This document shows positions 16,814 through 25,342 of a DNA stretch of 64,000 bases, one piece after another. The stretch lies in assembly GCA_027490095.1 (NCBI GenBank), contig JAIXYT010000050.1, forward strand, positions 62,001-126,000, read 5' to 3'. Numbering within the stretch: position 1 is the first letter of the stretch; every line of letters begins with the position of its first letter. The notes under the pieces were generated by a model. The model was given only the letters and a program-made list of their open reading frames with translations. It was not told the origin of the DNA and searched no databases. A program made the position numbers and the translations under genes. The stretch is from Sphingomonadales bacterium (lineage in GTDB: Bacteria > Pseudomonadota > Alphaproteobacteria > Sphingomonadales > Sphingomonadaceae).

Positions 16814-18021
16814 GCCTGTCGGCACCCGAACGCGACGCGCTTGCGACCATCGATGGCGCGCAGATGCTGGCCCAGGTGGAGGCCTGGTGCCCGGTCAACA
16901 GCGGCAGCCGCAATCTTGCAGGCCTTGAGGCGACCGCAGCCCTGCTGGCCCAGGCCTTCGCGCCGCTGGGCGAGGTGCAGCTCCGCGACCCGGCGCCCGC
17001 CGACCAGATGCTGCCGACCGGCGAGGTCGTCCCGCTGGTGCATGGCCGCAACCTGCATCTGGTTGTCCGCCCGCAGGCGCCCACGCGGGTGCTGCTGACG
17101 GGCCACTACGACACCGTCTTTCCTGCCGACCACCCCTTCCAGTCACTGAGCTGGCGCGAGCCCGGCATCCTGAACGGCCCCGGCGTCGCCGACATGAAGG
17201 GCGGCATCGCCGTGATGCTGGCAGCGGTCACGGCGCTGGAGGCAAGCCCCTGGGCGCCCGACCTTGGCTATGAGGTTGTGCTGAACGCGGACGAGGAAGT
17301 CTCCTCCCTCGGCTCGGCGCCGCTGCTGCTGGAATGCGCCCGGCGCGTGGATGCGGGCCTCACCTTCGAACCGGCACTGCCCGACGGCACGCTGGCCGGC
17401 GCCCGGCCGGGCAGCGGCAACTTCGCAATCCATGTTCAGGGTCGGTCCGCCCATGCGGGCCGGGAGCCGGAGAAGGGCCGCAACGCGGTCGTCGCTGCAG
17501 CCGATCTCGCGCTGCGCCTCGCGGCGCTTGTCGCGCCGGACCTCAAGGTCAATGTCGCGAAGATCGAAGGTGGCGGGCCGAACAATGTGGTGCCCGACAC
17601 GGCGGTGGTCCGCGTCAACATGCGCCCTTCGACTCCAGCCGCCGAGGCCCGGGCGCTCGCAGCGCTCGACGCGGCCATCGCGTCGGTTGCCGCTGCGCAC
17701 GAGGTGGATGCGCATCACCACGGCCACTTCGCCCGCCCGCCCAAGCCGCTCGACGCCAACCAGCTCAGGCTGTTCGAGCTGGTGAAGGCGGTCGGCGCCG
17801 ACCTGGGCCTCCCGATCGGCTGGCGCGACGCCGGCGGCGTCTGCGACGGCAACAACCTGGCCGCGACCGGTCTCGCAGTCGTCGACACGCTGGGCGTGCG
17901 CGGCGGCGCCATTCATTCGGCCGACGAATTTCTGATCGTCGACAGCCTGACGGAACGCGCAGAGCTCGCCGCCCTGCTCCTGATGCGGATCGCCCGAGCC
18001 GGCTTCCGACGGGCGGCCTGA
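16810..18021 (+). CDS. M20-family metallohydrolase
   Basis: 403 residues. Di-zinc site motifs of M20 peptidases/deacylases are present: GHYDTVF (metal His, about 97), GPGVADMKGG (bridging Asp), NADEEVSS (catalytic and metal Glu) and the late metal His in IHSADEF. The dimerisation domain contains GRSAHAG. There is no signal peptide, so it is cytoplasmic. It starts at an ATGA overlap with the ThDP enzyme and probably cleaves an amide (peptide, N-acyl amino acid or carbamoyl compound). The substrate cannot be told from sequence. It converges on fliS with only 4 bp between the stops. Confidence 0.82.
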   Translation: MSLSAPERDALATIDGAQMLAQVEAWCPVNSGSRNLAGLEATAALLAQAFAPLGEVQLRDPAPADQMLPTGEVVPLVHGRNLHLVVRPQAPTRVLLTGHYDTVFPADHPFQSLSWREPGILNGPGVADMKGGIAVMLAAVTALEASPWAPDLGYEVVLNADEEVSSLGSAPLLLECARRVDAGLTFEPALPDGTLAGARPGSGNFAIHVQGRSAHAGREPEKGRNAVVAAADLALRLAALVAPDLKVNVAKIEGGGPNNVVPDTAVVRVNMRPSTPAAEARALAALDAAIASVAAAHEVDAHHHGHFARPPKPLDANQLRLFELVKAVGADLGLPIGWRDAGGVCDGNNLAATGLAVVDTLGVRGGAIHSADEFLIVDSLTERAELAALLLMRIARAGFRRAA

Positions 18022-18025
18022 AGGG

Positions 18026-18454
18026 TCACGCGCGCGGGGCGATCTCCGCCCAGGCGCTGCCGATCGCGTCGACCGACTCCAGCGCCTCCGACAGACCCTT
18101 GGCCTCGCCCGCCATGAGCCGGTCGCGCAGCAGCGCATAGACCTGGCGGAGCGCCACCGCCACGCCGCCGCCCCGGTCGAGATCGAGCGTCGCATCCAGC
18201 CCGTCGACGATCGCGAGCGCCCGCTCCGTTGCCCTCAGCCGCCGTGCGGAATTGCCGAGCCGGGCAGCCTCGCACGCTTCGCGCAGCAGCGCCGAAAGCC
18301 GCTGATACAGCATCGCGACCAGCTGGTGCGGGCTTGCCGACGCGACGCGCGCCTCCAGAGACACGCGGCCATAACCGGCAAGCGCGGCGCGCGCCTGCGA
18401 GGGTGCGGTGATGGGTGCGGCAGCGGCGGACGGGCGGGCAAGTGTCTCCAGCAT
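18026..18454 (-). CDS. fliS: Flagellar chaperone FliS
   Basis: 142 residues. The middle part (YGRVSLEARVASASPHQLVAMLY) matches the FliS helical bundle that binds flagellin in the cytoplasm and prevents early polymerisation, followed by RRLRATERALAIVDGLDATLD. The ATG at 18454 gives the usual length. It lies 10 bp after fliD on the same strand, the usual fliD-fliS order. The N-terminal ~25 residues are Ala/Pro-rich and extra compared with short FliS proteins. No flagellin gene is adjacent. Confidence 0.82.
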   Translation of the reverse strand: MLETLARPSAAAAPITAPSQARAALAGYGRVSLEARVASASPHQLVAMLYQRLSALLREACEAARLGNSARRLRATERALAIVDGLDATLDLDRGGGVAVALRQVYALLRDRLMAGEAKGLSEALESVDAIGSAWAEIAPRA

Positions 18455-18464
18455 GGCGGTCCTC

Positions 18465-19907
18465 TCAATCGTTTCGGTTGGTCCACAGGTCGATCTGCTG
18501 CTGCAGATAGGTGCGCAGCTGGCGGGACTGGCCGACGGCGCGGTCGAGCTCGGTGAACTGGCGGGTGTAGCTGTCGCGCAGCCGCTCCATCCGGGCATCC
18601 AGAAGGGCGCGTTCGGCCGCGATCGCCCGTGCTTCGCGCTGCAGCGCCGACGGCTGGCCCGGGCTGCCCTCGGCAACCGTGCGGAACTGCCGGGCCATCT
18701 GCCGAAGCGCACCTTCGGGGGCCGAGGGGCCGCCGCGTGCCGTCAGCGCACCCACGATGGCCTCCACCGCCGCCGGCTGTTCACTCACCGCCCGCGCCAG
18801 CCGGGTCTCGTCGACAAGGAAGGTGCCGGTGCGATCAACCGACAGGCCCAGATCCGCCAGCCGCGTGGGCTGGCTGCCGTTCGCCGGGACCAGCGCCTCG
18901 GTCGTCAGGCCCCCCAGCCGTTGCAGCACCCGGCGTGTGGTGCCATCCGACGCAAGCGCGCCCGCGCTTGCACCCGTGGCCGCGCCGGCGGAAAGTTCCC
19001 GGCCGAAGGCGCGCAGTTCGTTGAAGGTCTGGGCAAGGTCGCGGACGGCCTGGCCCAGTTCGGTCGCGTTGCGCTGCGCCTCGATCGTGACGGGCTGGCC
19101 TGGCGCGGCCCGGGTCAGCGTCAGGGTGGCACCCGGGACAAGGTCGGCAATGCGGTTGGTCGCGCGGCGCAACTCCAGCCCGTCGACCGCCACGCGGGCG
19201 TCCGCCGCCGCCTGGCTGCGCTCCAGCCCGCCCGCAACGCCGACGCCGAAGGCAAATCGCCCCAGCTGAGGATCGCCGCTGGTTTCGATCACGAACCCGG
19301 CGGCCTCGCCACTCGCGCCCCGGATCTGCAGCCGGGCACCCGCCGCATCCGAAAGGATCCGCGCTTCGATGGCAAGGCCGGCCGCCGCCGCTGCGTCGTT
19401 GATGGCATTGCGAAGGCCGGTCAGGCTGTCACGGTCAGGCCCGATGACAACCGAAAGGTCGGCGGCAGTGCCGGCGGAAAAGCCGGTTGCCGCCGCAGTG
19501 CCGGCCACCGTGCCGAACCGCAGCGTCAGCGTGCCCTGGCCGACGGGGGCGTCGGGGTTCGCGATCGGAGCAGACGACAGGGTCTGGCCCTGGGCCAGCG
19601 CACGCACCTCGACCTGCTGGCGCCGGACGGTGGCGCCGGGCGTGACCGCAAGCCCGAGGACCGACGGATCGGAAACCGAGGGAATGCCGGACAAGGCGCC
19701 CGACCGGATCCGCGTGTCGAGCGCCGTCACCACCCCGTCGAGGCCGCTGCGGAACTGGGCGGTCGCCGAGATCCGCGCATCGACCCGGGTCTGCCGGGCA
19801 TCGAGCAGTTCCGCGCGCGGGTCCCGCTCGGCCGCGACCAGGCTGTCGGTCAGCGCCTTCACGTCGATGCCGGATCCGGCATTCAGGCTGTTAACGATGT
19901 TGTCCAC
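18465..19907 (-). CDS. fliD: Flagellar filament cap protein FliD
   Basis: 480 residues from a GTG start (DNIVNSLNAGSGIDVKALTDSLVAAERDPR), with GAGAGG close upstream. The N-terminal GSGIDVxxLTDSLVAAE is the FliD signature and the C-terminal RMERLRDSYTRQFTELDRAVGQ coiled coil completes the D0 region. The middle holds the FliD central domains (GDPQLGRFAFG and following). It caps the growing filament and is exported. A TCGGGC...GCCCGA inverted repeat (19991-20010) lies about 85 bp upstream. Only fliS follows it, so this is a two-gene flagellar cluster. Confidence 0.88.
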   Translation of the reverse strand: MDNIVNSLNAGSGIDVKALTDSLVAAERDPRAELLDARQTRVDARISATAQFRSGLDGVVTALDTRIRSGALSGIPSVSDPSVLGLAVTPGATVRRQQVEVRALAQGQTLSSAPIANPDAPVGQGTLTLRFGTVAGTAAATGFSAGTAADLSVVIGPDRDSLTGLRNAINDAAAAAGLAIEARILSDAAGARLQIRGASGEAAGFVIETSGDPQLGRFAFGVGVAGGLERSQAAADARVAVDGLELRRATNRIADLVPGATLTLTRAAPGQPVTIEAQRNATELGQAVRDLAQTFNELRAFGRELSAGAATGASAGALASDGTTRRVLQRLGGLTTEALVPANGSQPTRLADLGLSVDRTGTFLVDETRLARAVSEQPAAVEAIVGALTARGGPSAPEGALRQMARQFRTVAEGSPGQPSALQREARAIAAERALLDARMERLRDSYTRQFTELDRAVGQSRQLRTYLQQQIDLWTNRND

Positions 19908-20466
19908 GGGCCTCTCAACGGCCGGGCGCCCGGGCCCTTTAACCGTTGCACCATCGCGCCTTTTGCGGGCGCACTCTTGCCGCGACGCGTTCGGGCTGCT
20001 AGCTGCCCGAAACAGGGCATGTTGGCCGATGAAGCCGGGGCGGGACCGCTGGACCGCAGACCGCAGCCAGGCTTCCGGTTCGATGCCCCGCCTGGCCTGG
20101 CGCCGCACCCTGGCGCGCGCAGCCATGGCCAGACTGTCTGGGGTGGAATGAACGCGATCCGCAACGCACACACGCTGAACGATACGGGAACCGGACAGGG
20201 TTGCGGTGCAGCAGCGCGCGGACCGGTCGCTTTGCCCGCCCCCGAACCCGCATCCCACAGATGGTCCGGCGCGCCGCTGGAAACCCCGGCTGCCGCCCCG
20301 AATACCCGCGCGCCCTGCGAGCCCCACGGCCCCGCCGCGTGCGCAAACCCCTACCCGCGCCCTGCGCGCGGACACCTTCGCCTGCGCGCCTGGCGCGCAG
20401 TCCAGCAATCGCGCGCTCTGCGCGCAAGCCAGCAACGGCGCGCTCTGCGCGCAGGGAGACCTTTCA
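19908..20466. other. Divergent intergenic region between fliD and rne
   Basis: 559 bp with no gene. It must hold the fliD promoter (minus) and the rne promoter and leader (plus). The last 85 bp carry a series of GC-only hairpins annotated separately. An inverted repeat (TCGGGC TGCTAGCT GCCCGA) lies at 19991-20010. No consensus sigma-28 or sigma-54 promoter for fliD could be recognised. Confidence 0.5.
20383..20452 (+). promoter_or_regulatory. RNase E leader: three tandem GC hairpins
   Basis: TGCGCGCC-T-GGCGCGCA (20383-20399) is followed by two copies of GCGCGC-TCT-GCGCGC (20411-20425 and 20438-20452) in a 27-bp tandem repeat separated by CCAGCAA(C/T). The last hairpin ends one base before the GGGAGA ribosome site. 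RNase E levels are autoregulated through structured leaders in enterobacteria; these hairpins could serve the same purpose here. That role is inference. Confidence 0.5.
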
Positions 20467-23106
20467 ATGACCACACGCATGCTGATCGATGGGCGCCACC
20501 CGGAAGAAACCCGGGTCGCCGTCGTCAAGGGTAACCGGATCGAGGAGTTCGACTTCGAGGCTGCCGCCCGCAAGCAGATCAAGGGCAACATCTATCTCGC
20601 CAAGGTCACCCGCGTGGAGCCGTCGCTCCAGGCCGCCTTCATCGATTACGGCGGAAACCGGCATGGCTTCCTCGCCTTCTCGGAAATCCATCCCGACTAT
20701 TACCAGATCCCGAAGGAAGACCGCGACGCCCTGCTGCGCGAGGAGCAGCGCCTCGCCGAGGAGGGCAATGGCGCCGACGAGCCGGACGACGAGGATGACG
20801 GCGCCGACGGCCGCGGCGACGGCGACGACGGCGAGCCGAAGGCCCGCCCGGAAGAGCATGGCAACAGCGAGGAGGCCGGCGCCGAGGCGCTCCGCCGCCG
20901 CCGCATGGCGCTCCGCCGCCGCTACAAGATCCAGGAGGTCATCCGCCGCCGCCAGGTGATGCTGGTGCAGGTCGTGAAGGAGGAACGCGGCAACAAGGGC
21001 GCCGCGCTCACCACCTACATCTCGCTCGCCGGCCGCTATCCGGTGCTGATGCCCAACACCGCGCAGGGCGGTGGAATCAGCCGCAAGATCGCCAACGCGG
21101 CCGACCGCAAGCGCCTGAAGTCGATCATGGCCGACCTCGCGCTTCCCTCCACCATGGGCGCGATCGTCCGCACCGCCGGGCTCGAGCGCACCAAGACCGA
21201 GATCAAGCGCGACTTCGATTACCTGACGCGCCTGTGGGACGAGATCCGCGAGAAGACCCTCTCCTCCTCGGCGCCGGCCCTCATCTACGAGGATTCCGAC
21301 CTCATCAAGCGCGCCATCCGCGACATCTACAGCCGCGAGATCGACGAGGTGCTGGTCGACGGCCCCGAGAGCTACGCCCACGCCCGCAACTTCATGAAGC
21401 TGCTGATGCCCAGCCACGCGAAGAAGGTGCAGGCCTACAACGATCCCGTGCCGCTGTTCCACCGCGCCGGCGTCGAAAGCCAGCTCACCGCCCTCCTCAA
21501 CCCGGTCGTGAACCTGCGCTCGGGGGGCTACATCGTCATCAACCCGACCGAGGCGCTGGTCGCCATCGACGTCAACTCGGGCCGCTCCACCCGCGAGTAC
21601 AATATCGAGGAAACCGTCCTCAAGACCAACATCGAGGCCGCCGAGGAAGTGGCCCGCCAGCTCCGCCTGCGCGACCTTGCCGGCCTGGTCGTCGTCGACT
21701 TCATCGACATGGAATCGAACGGCAACAACCGCAAGGTCGAACGCGCGCTCAAGGATGCGCTGAAGCACGACCGCGCCCGCATCCAGGTGGGCCGCATCTC
21801 GTCCTTCGGCCTGCTGGAGATGAGCCGGCAGCGCCTGCGCACCGGCGTGCTCGAAGCCTCCACCCAGGTCTGCCCGATGTGCGAGGGCTCCGGCCTCATC
21901 CGCACCGACGGCTCGGCTGCGCTGGCCGCGCTGCGCATGCTCGAGGAAGAGGCGGTGAAGGGCCGCGCGTCGGTCTTCCGGCTTCGCGCCGACCGCTCGG
22001 TCGCGGTCTACATGCTCAACCGCAAGCGCAACGAGCTCGCCGAACTGGAGATCCGCTACGGCGTCGCGCTGGAAGTGGTGCCCGATGACAGCCTGATCGG
22101 CGGCCGGATCGCCATCGACGCCAGCGGCCCGCCGCCCGCCCAGGCCCCGCGCATGGCGGCGCTTGCCGCACCGCAGAGCTTCGTCGACGAGGTGGAGCCG
22201 GACGAGCCTGAAGAGGACTTCGAGGACGAAGCCGAAGACGGCGAGGAAAGCGAAGCCCGCGACGACCGCGGCGATCGGCGCGAGCGCGACGGCGAACGCG
22301 GTGGACGCCGCAGGCGCCGCCGCAGAGGCGGGCGCGACCGTGACCGCGACCCGCGGGAAGCCCGTGAGCCGCGCGAGCAGGCAGAGGACGCCGAAGGCGA
22401 AGAGGGCGACGAGGCCCGTCCGCCCCGCGCCGAAGGCAGCGAACCCCGCGCGCCGCGCGCCGAGGGCGCAGACGGCGACGACCAGCCGCGCCGCCGCCGC
22501 CGCCGTCGCCGGCGTGGCGGCCGTCGCGAGAATGGCGAGGCGATGACGCCCGCCGAAATCGCAGCCGAGGACGCCGCCGACGCGGCAGAGGCGGTCGAGT
22601 CCGACATGACCGACGCACCGGTCGCCGAAGCCGCGCCTGCGCCGAAGGGCCGTGGCCGGCGCCGCGGCAAGGCCGAGGTTGCAGACGTGCCCGCAGAGCC
22701 CGTGGCAGACGCCGCACCGGCAGCGCCCGAAGAGGCCGCGAAGCCCCGCACCCGCCGCCGCCCGAAGGCCGAGGCTGCTGCAGCCGCGCGCACGGCCGAA
22801 CCGCCGGCCACCGTCGAAGACACGGCCACCGAGGCGCCCAAGGCAAAGCCCCGGCGCAGCCGCAAGGCCGAGGCCGTGGCGCAAGCCCCGGCAGAACCGG
22901 CGCCCGAGCCGGTCGCGGAAGCCCCCGCAAAGCCTGCCCGGGCGAAGCGCGCCGGCAAGGCAGCGGCCCCTGCCGCCGACGCCACGCCGGCATCGGAGCC
23001 TGGACCCTCCGAAGCCGCAGCCGAACCGGCAGCCGCAGCCTCCGAGGACGCCGAGCCGGACGGCCCGCCGCGGCGCGGCTGGTGGCAACGGACCTTCGGC
23101 ACCTGA
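20467..23106 (+). CDS. rne: Ribonuclease E
   Basis: 879 residues. N-terminal S1 domain with GGNRHGFLAFSEIHPDYY. The S1 domain is split by a very acidic, then Arg-rich insert (about 95-160) as in other alphaproteobacteria. The catalytic DNase I-like part has DVNSGRS and VVVDFIDM (Mg-binding Asp residues), and the Zn-link is CPMCEGSG. From about residue 565 the chain is low-complexity, with alternating acidic and RRRRRRR blocks and Ala/Pro/Lys runs, then a conserved tip RGWWQRTFG. This tail is the expected scaffold for the RNA degradosome. Start chosen by GGGAGA 7 nt upstream of ATG 20467. Confidence 0.95.
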   Translation: MTTRMLIDGRHPEETRVAVVKGNRIEEFDFEAAARKQIKGNIYLAKVTRVEPSLQAAFIDYGGNRHGFLAFSEIHPDYYQIPKEDRDALLREEQRLAEEGNGADEPDDEDDGADGRGDGDDGEPKARPEEHGNSEEAGAEALRRRRMALRRRYKIQEVIRRRQVMLVQVVKEERGNKGAALTTYISLAGRYPVLMPNTAQGGGISRKIANAADRKRLKSIMADLALPSTMGAIVRTAGLERTKTEIKRDFDYLTRLWDEIREKTLSSSAPALIYEDSDLIKRAIRDIYSREIDEVLVDGPESYAHARNFMKLLMPSHAKKVQAYNDPVPLFHRAGVESQLTALLNPVVNLRSGGYIVINPTEALVAIDVNSGRSTREYNIEETVLKTNIEAAEEVARQLRLRDLAGLVVVDFIDMESNGNNRKVERALKDALKHDRARIQVGRISSFGLLEMSRQRLRTGVLEASTQVCPMCEGSGLIRTDGSAALAALRMLEEEAVKGRASVFRLRADRSVAVYMLNRKRNELAELEIRYGVALEVVPDDSLIGGRIAIDASGPPPAQAPRMAALAAPQSFVDEVEPDEPEEDFEDEAEDGEESEARDDRGDRRERDGERGGRRRRRRRGGRDRDRDPREAREPREQAEDAEGEEGDEARPPRAEGSEPRAPRAEGADGDDQPRRRRRRRRRGGRRENGEAMTPAEIAAEDAADAAEAVESDMTDAPVAEAAPAPKGRGRRRGKAEVADVPAEPVADAAPAAPEEAAKPRTRRRPKAEAAAAARTAEPPATVEDTATEAPKAKPRRSRKAEAVAQAPAEPAPEPVAEAPAKPARAKRAGKAAAPAADATPASEPGPSEAAAEPAAAASEDAEPDGPPRRGWWQRTFGT

Positions 23107-23112
23107 TCGGCA

Positions 23113-23185
23113 GGCGGCATCCTGCCGGCTGTCCCATTCGGGCGGCATCCTGCCGGCCGTCCCGATCGGGCGGCATCCTGCCGCC
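23113..23185 (+). repeat. Three 28-bp tandem repeats, each a hairpin, after rne
   Basis: The unit GGCGGCATCCTGCCG followed by a GC-rich spacer starts at 23113, 23141 and 23169. Each unit folds as CGGCA-TCC-TGCCG, and the last is perfect over 7 bp (GGCGGCA-TCC-TGCCGCC). It begins 6 bp after the rne stop and ends 37 bp before the next gene. It could act as terminator, as 3'-end protection of rne mRNA, or be a small repeat expansion. Confidence 0.7.
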
Positions 23186-23221
23186 ATGGAACCGTCACAT
23201 GCGGCTCCCTATAATGGAGGG

Positions 23222-23944
23222 ATGACGTTGCAGGACATTGCAGACACGGTCGACAGGCGCGATCCCGGGCCACCGGGTCGCATCGCCTATGCCGCCGAGC
23301 TGCGGGCACTTGCCGAACTTCAGGCGTTCCGCAAGCAGCGTGTCCAGCTCATCCGCGAACTTCCCCACTGGCCCACGCGCCACGTGCTCGTCCTGCCCGG
23401 CTTCCTCTCCGGAGACTGGGCCACGGCCCCTCTACGCGGCGTCCTCTCGGCCATCGGCCACAAGGTCGAAGGCTGGCAGCTGGGCCGCAACCTCGGCCTC
23501 AAACCCGGCCGCTTCGAGGAGCTGGAAACCCGCTTCCTCACCTTCGTCGAAAGGGCGGGCCAACCCGTCGCCCTGATCGGCTGGAGCCTCGGCGGCCTCT
23601 ACGCCGTCGAACTCGCCCGCCGCTACCCGCAAGCCACGCGCCAGGTCATCACGCTGGGCTCCCCCGTCTCGGGCCTCCTCACTGCCAACAACGCCTGGAA
23701 ACTCTACGAAAAGGTGGCCGGCCACCCGATCGACGCCCCCCCGGTGGACTGGCAGCCCGGCGCGCTTCCGATGGTGCCGATGACCGCCATCGCCGCCACC
23801 GGCGACGGCATTGTCCACCCCGAAGCAGCCCACGCCCGCCCCGGCCCCGAAGTGGAGAATCTGGTCGTCCCCGGCACCCACTGCGGCCTCGGCTGGAACC
23901 CCCACGCCATGCGCCTCGTCGCCGACAGGCTTGCGCGACGGTAG
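23222..23944 (+). CDS. Alpha/beta-hydrolase
   Basis: 240 residues. Nucleophile elbow GWSLGG (about 120), upstream VLVLPGFLSGD oxyanion-hole region, acid in ATGDGIVHP and His in GTHCGLGWN, so the Ser-Asp-His triad is complete. It resembles lipase/esterase-like hydrolases; the substrate is unknown. Start choice is uncertain: GGAGGG ends directly before the ATG at 23222 and would better serve the in-frame TTG at 23228, while TATAAT at 23210-23215 places a transcript start close to the ATG, which would make the mRNA leaderless. Confidence 0.78.
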   Translation: MTLQDIADTVDRRDPGPPGRIAYAAELRALAELQAFRKQRVQLIRELPHWPTRHVLVLPGFLSGDWATAPLRGVLSAIGHKVEGWQLGRNLGLKPGRFEELETRFLTFVERAGQPVALIGWSLGGLYAVELARRYPQATRQVITLGSPVSGLLTANNAWKLYEKVAGHPIDAPPVDWQPGALPMVPMTAIAATGDGIVHPEAAHARPGPEVENLVVPGTHCGLGWNPHAMRLVADRLARR

Positions 23945-24025
23945 GAAAGGGCCGGCATCCACGGCGGATGCGTCAACCTTCCGCCCCCCTTCCGCCGCAC
24001 GCATTGCCCCGCTAAGGCAACCCCC

Positions 24026-25324
24026 ATGTCCACTCCCCTGCGCATCGGTCTCGCCGGCCTCGGCACTGTCGGCGCCGGTGTCGTGAAACTCCTCGACACC
24101 AATGCGGACCTTATCACCCGGCGTGCGGGACGGCCCATTTCCATCACCGCCGTGTCGGCCCGCGATCGCCACCGGGAGCGCGGCGTCGATCTCGCGCGCT
24201 TTGCGTGGGAGGATGACGCAACCGCGCTTGCCGCGCGCGACGATGTGGACGTCGTGGTCGAACTGGTCGGCGGCGCCGATGGCCCGGCGCTCACGCTGGC
24301 ACGCGCCTGCCTGCAGCTCGCCAAGCCCTTCGTCACGGCGAACAAGGCAATGCTCGCCCACCACGGGCTTCTACTGGCAGAGCTGGCCGAAGCCGCGTCG
24401 GTGCCGCTGAAGTTCGAAGCGGCGGTGGCCGGCGGGATCCCGGTCATCAAGGGCCTTCGCGAAGGCGCGGCCGCAAATGCCCTCAGCTCGGTCTACGGAA
24501 TCCTCAACGGCACCTGCAACTACATCCTCACCCGGATGGAGAAGGAGGGCCTGGAGTTCGGCGATGTGCTCGCCGATGCGCAAGCCTGCGGCTATGCCGA
24601 GGCCGACCCCAGCTTCGACATCGACGGGGTGGACGCCGCCCACAAGCTCTCCATCCTCGCCAGCCTCGCCTTCGGCGCGCGGCCGGACTTCGCCCATGTC
24701 GAGACCCACGGCATTCGCGACATCCGCCTCGCCGACATCCGCCAGGCCGCGGCACTCGGCTTCAAGGTTCGTCTCGTGGGGCTTGCCGCGCTGGTCGGCG
24801 ACCGGCTCGTCCAGCGCGTCCACCCCAGCCTGGTTCCGCTCGGCCACCCGCTCGCTGCCGTCGAAGGCCCGCTCAATGCCGTGGTGGCGGAAGGCAATTT
24901 CGTCGGCCGCCTGCTGTTCATGGGGCGGGGTGCCGGCGAAGGCCCCACTGCCTCGGCCGTCGCGGCAGACCTGATCGACATCGCCCGCGGCGAGGCAGGA
25001 CCCGCCTTCGCAATGCCGGCGATGGCGCTTCGCGGATTTGCCAACGCCGGGCCGGAAGCCCGCACCGGCCGGGCCTACATCCGCCTGACGGTCGAGGACC
25101 GCCCCGGCGTGCTGGCCGAGATCACGGCGGCGCTGCGCGACGCCGGCGTCTCGATCGAGAGCCTCATCCAGCCGGCCTCCGCCCCCGACGGCACGGCGCT
25201 TGTGGTGATGCTCACGCACGAAAGCCCCGAACAGGCCGTGCGCCGCGCGCTCGATTCCATGGCGGCGCTCGCCAGCTCCACCGCCGCACCCCTGTTCATG
25301 CCCATCCTCGCGCAAGACGGTTAA
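24026..25324 (+). CDS. hom: Homoserine dehydrogenase
   Basis: 432 residues. NAD(P)-binding GLAGLGTVGAGVV (about 8-20), substrate region with GILNGTCNYILTRM and the GYAEADPSFDIDGVDAAHKL signature with catalytic Lys, and a C-terminal ACT domain (about 355-425: RAYIRLTVEDRPGVLAEI), which usually gives feedback control by threonine. It reduces aspartate semialdehyde to homoserine for threonine and methionine synthesis. glpX follows 18 bp later, a pairing common in sphingomonads. Confidence 0.95.
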   Translation: MSTPLRIGLAGLGTVGAGVVKLLDTNADLITRRAGRPISITAVSARDRHRERGVDLARFAWEDDATALAARDDVDVVVELVGGADGPALTLARACLQLAKPFVTANKAMLAHHGLLLAELAEAASVPLKFEAAVAGGIPVIKGLREGAAANALSSVYGILNGTCNYILTRMEKEGLEFGDVLADAQACGYAEADPSFDIDGVDAAHKLSILASLAFGARPDFAHVETHGIRDIRLADIRQAAALGFKVRLVGLAALVGDRLVQRVHPSLVPLGHPLAAVEGPLNAVVAEGNFVGRLLFMGRGAGEGPTASAVAADLIDIARGEAGPAFAMPAMALRGFANAGPEARTGRAYIRLTVEDRPGVLAEITAALRDAGVSIESLIQPASAPDGTALVVMLTHESPEQAVRRALDSMAALASSTAAPLFMPILAQDG

Positions 25325-25342
25325 GACCAGAAAAGGACCGAA

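Noticed and set aside
22200-23100. Low-complexity Arg/Ala/Glu repeats in the rne 3' half as a DNA repeat array or CRISPR
   Set aside because: They are codon-level repeats of the disordered degradosome scaffold, with no constant spacer period. No CRISPR-like array was seen anywhere.
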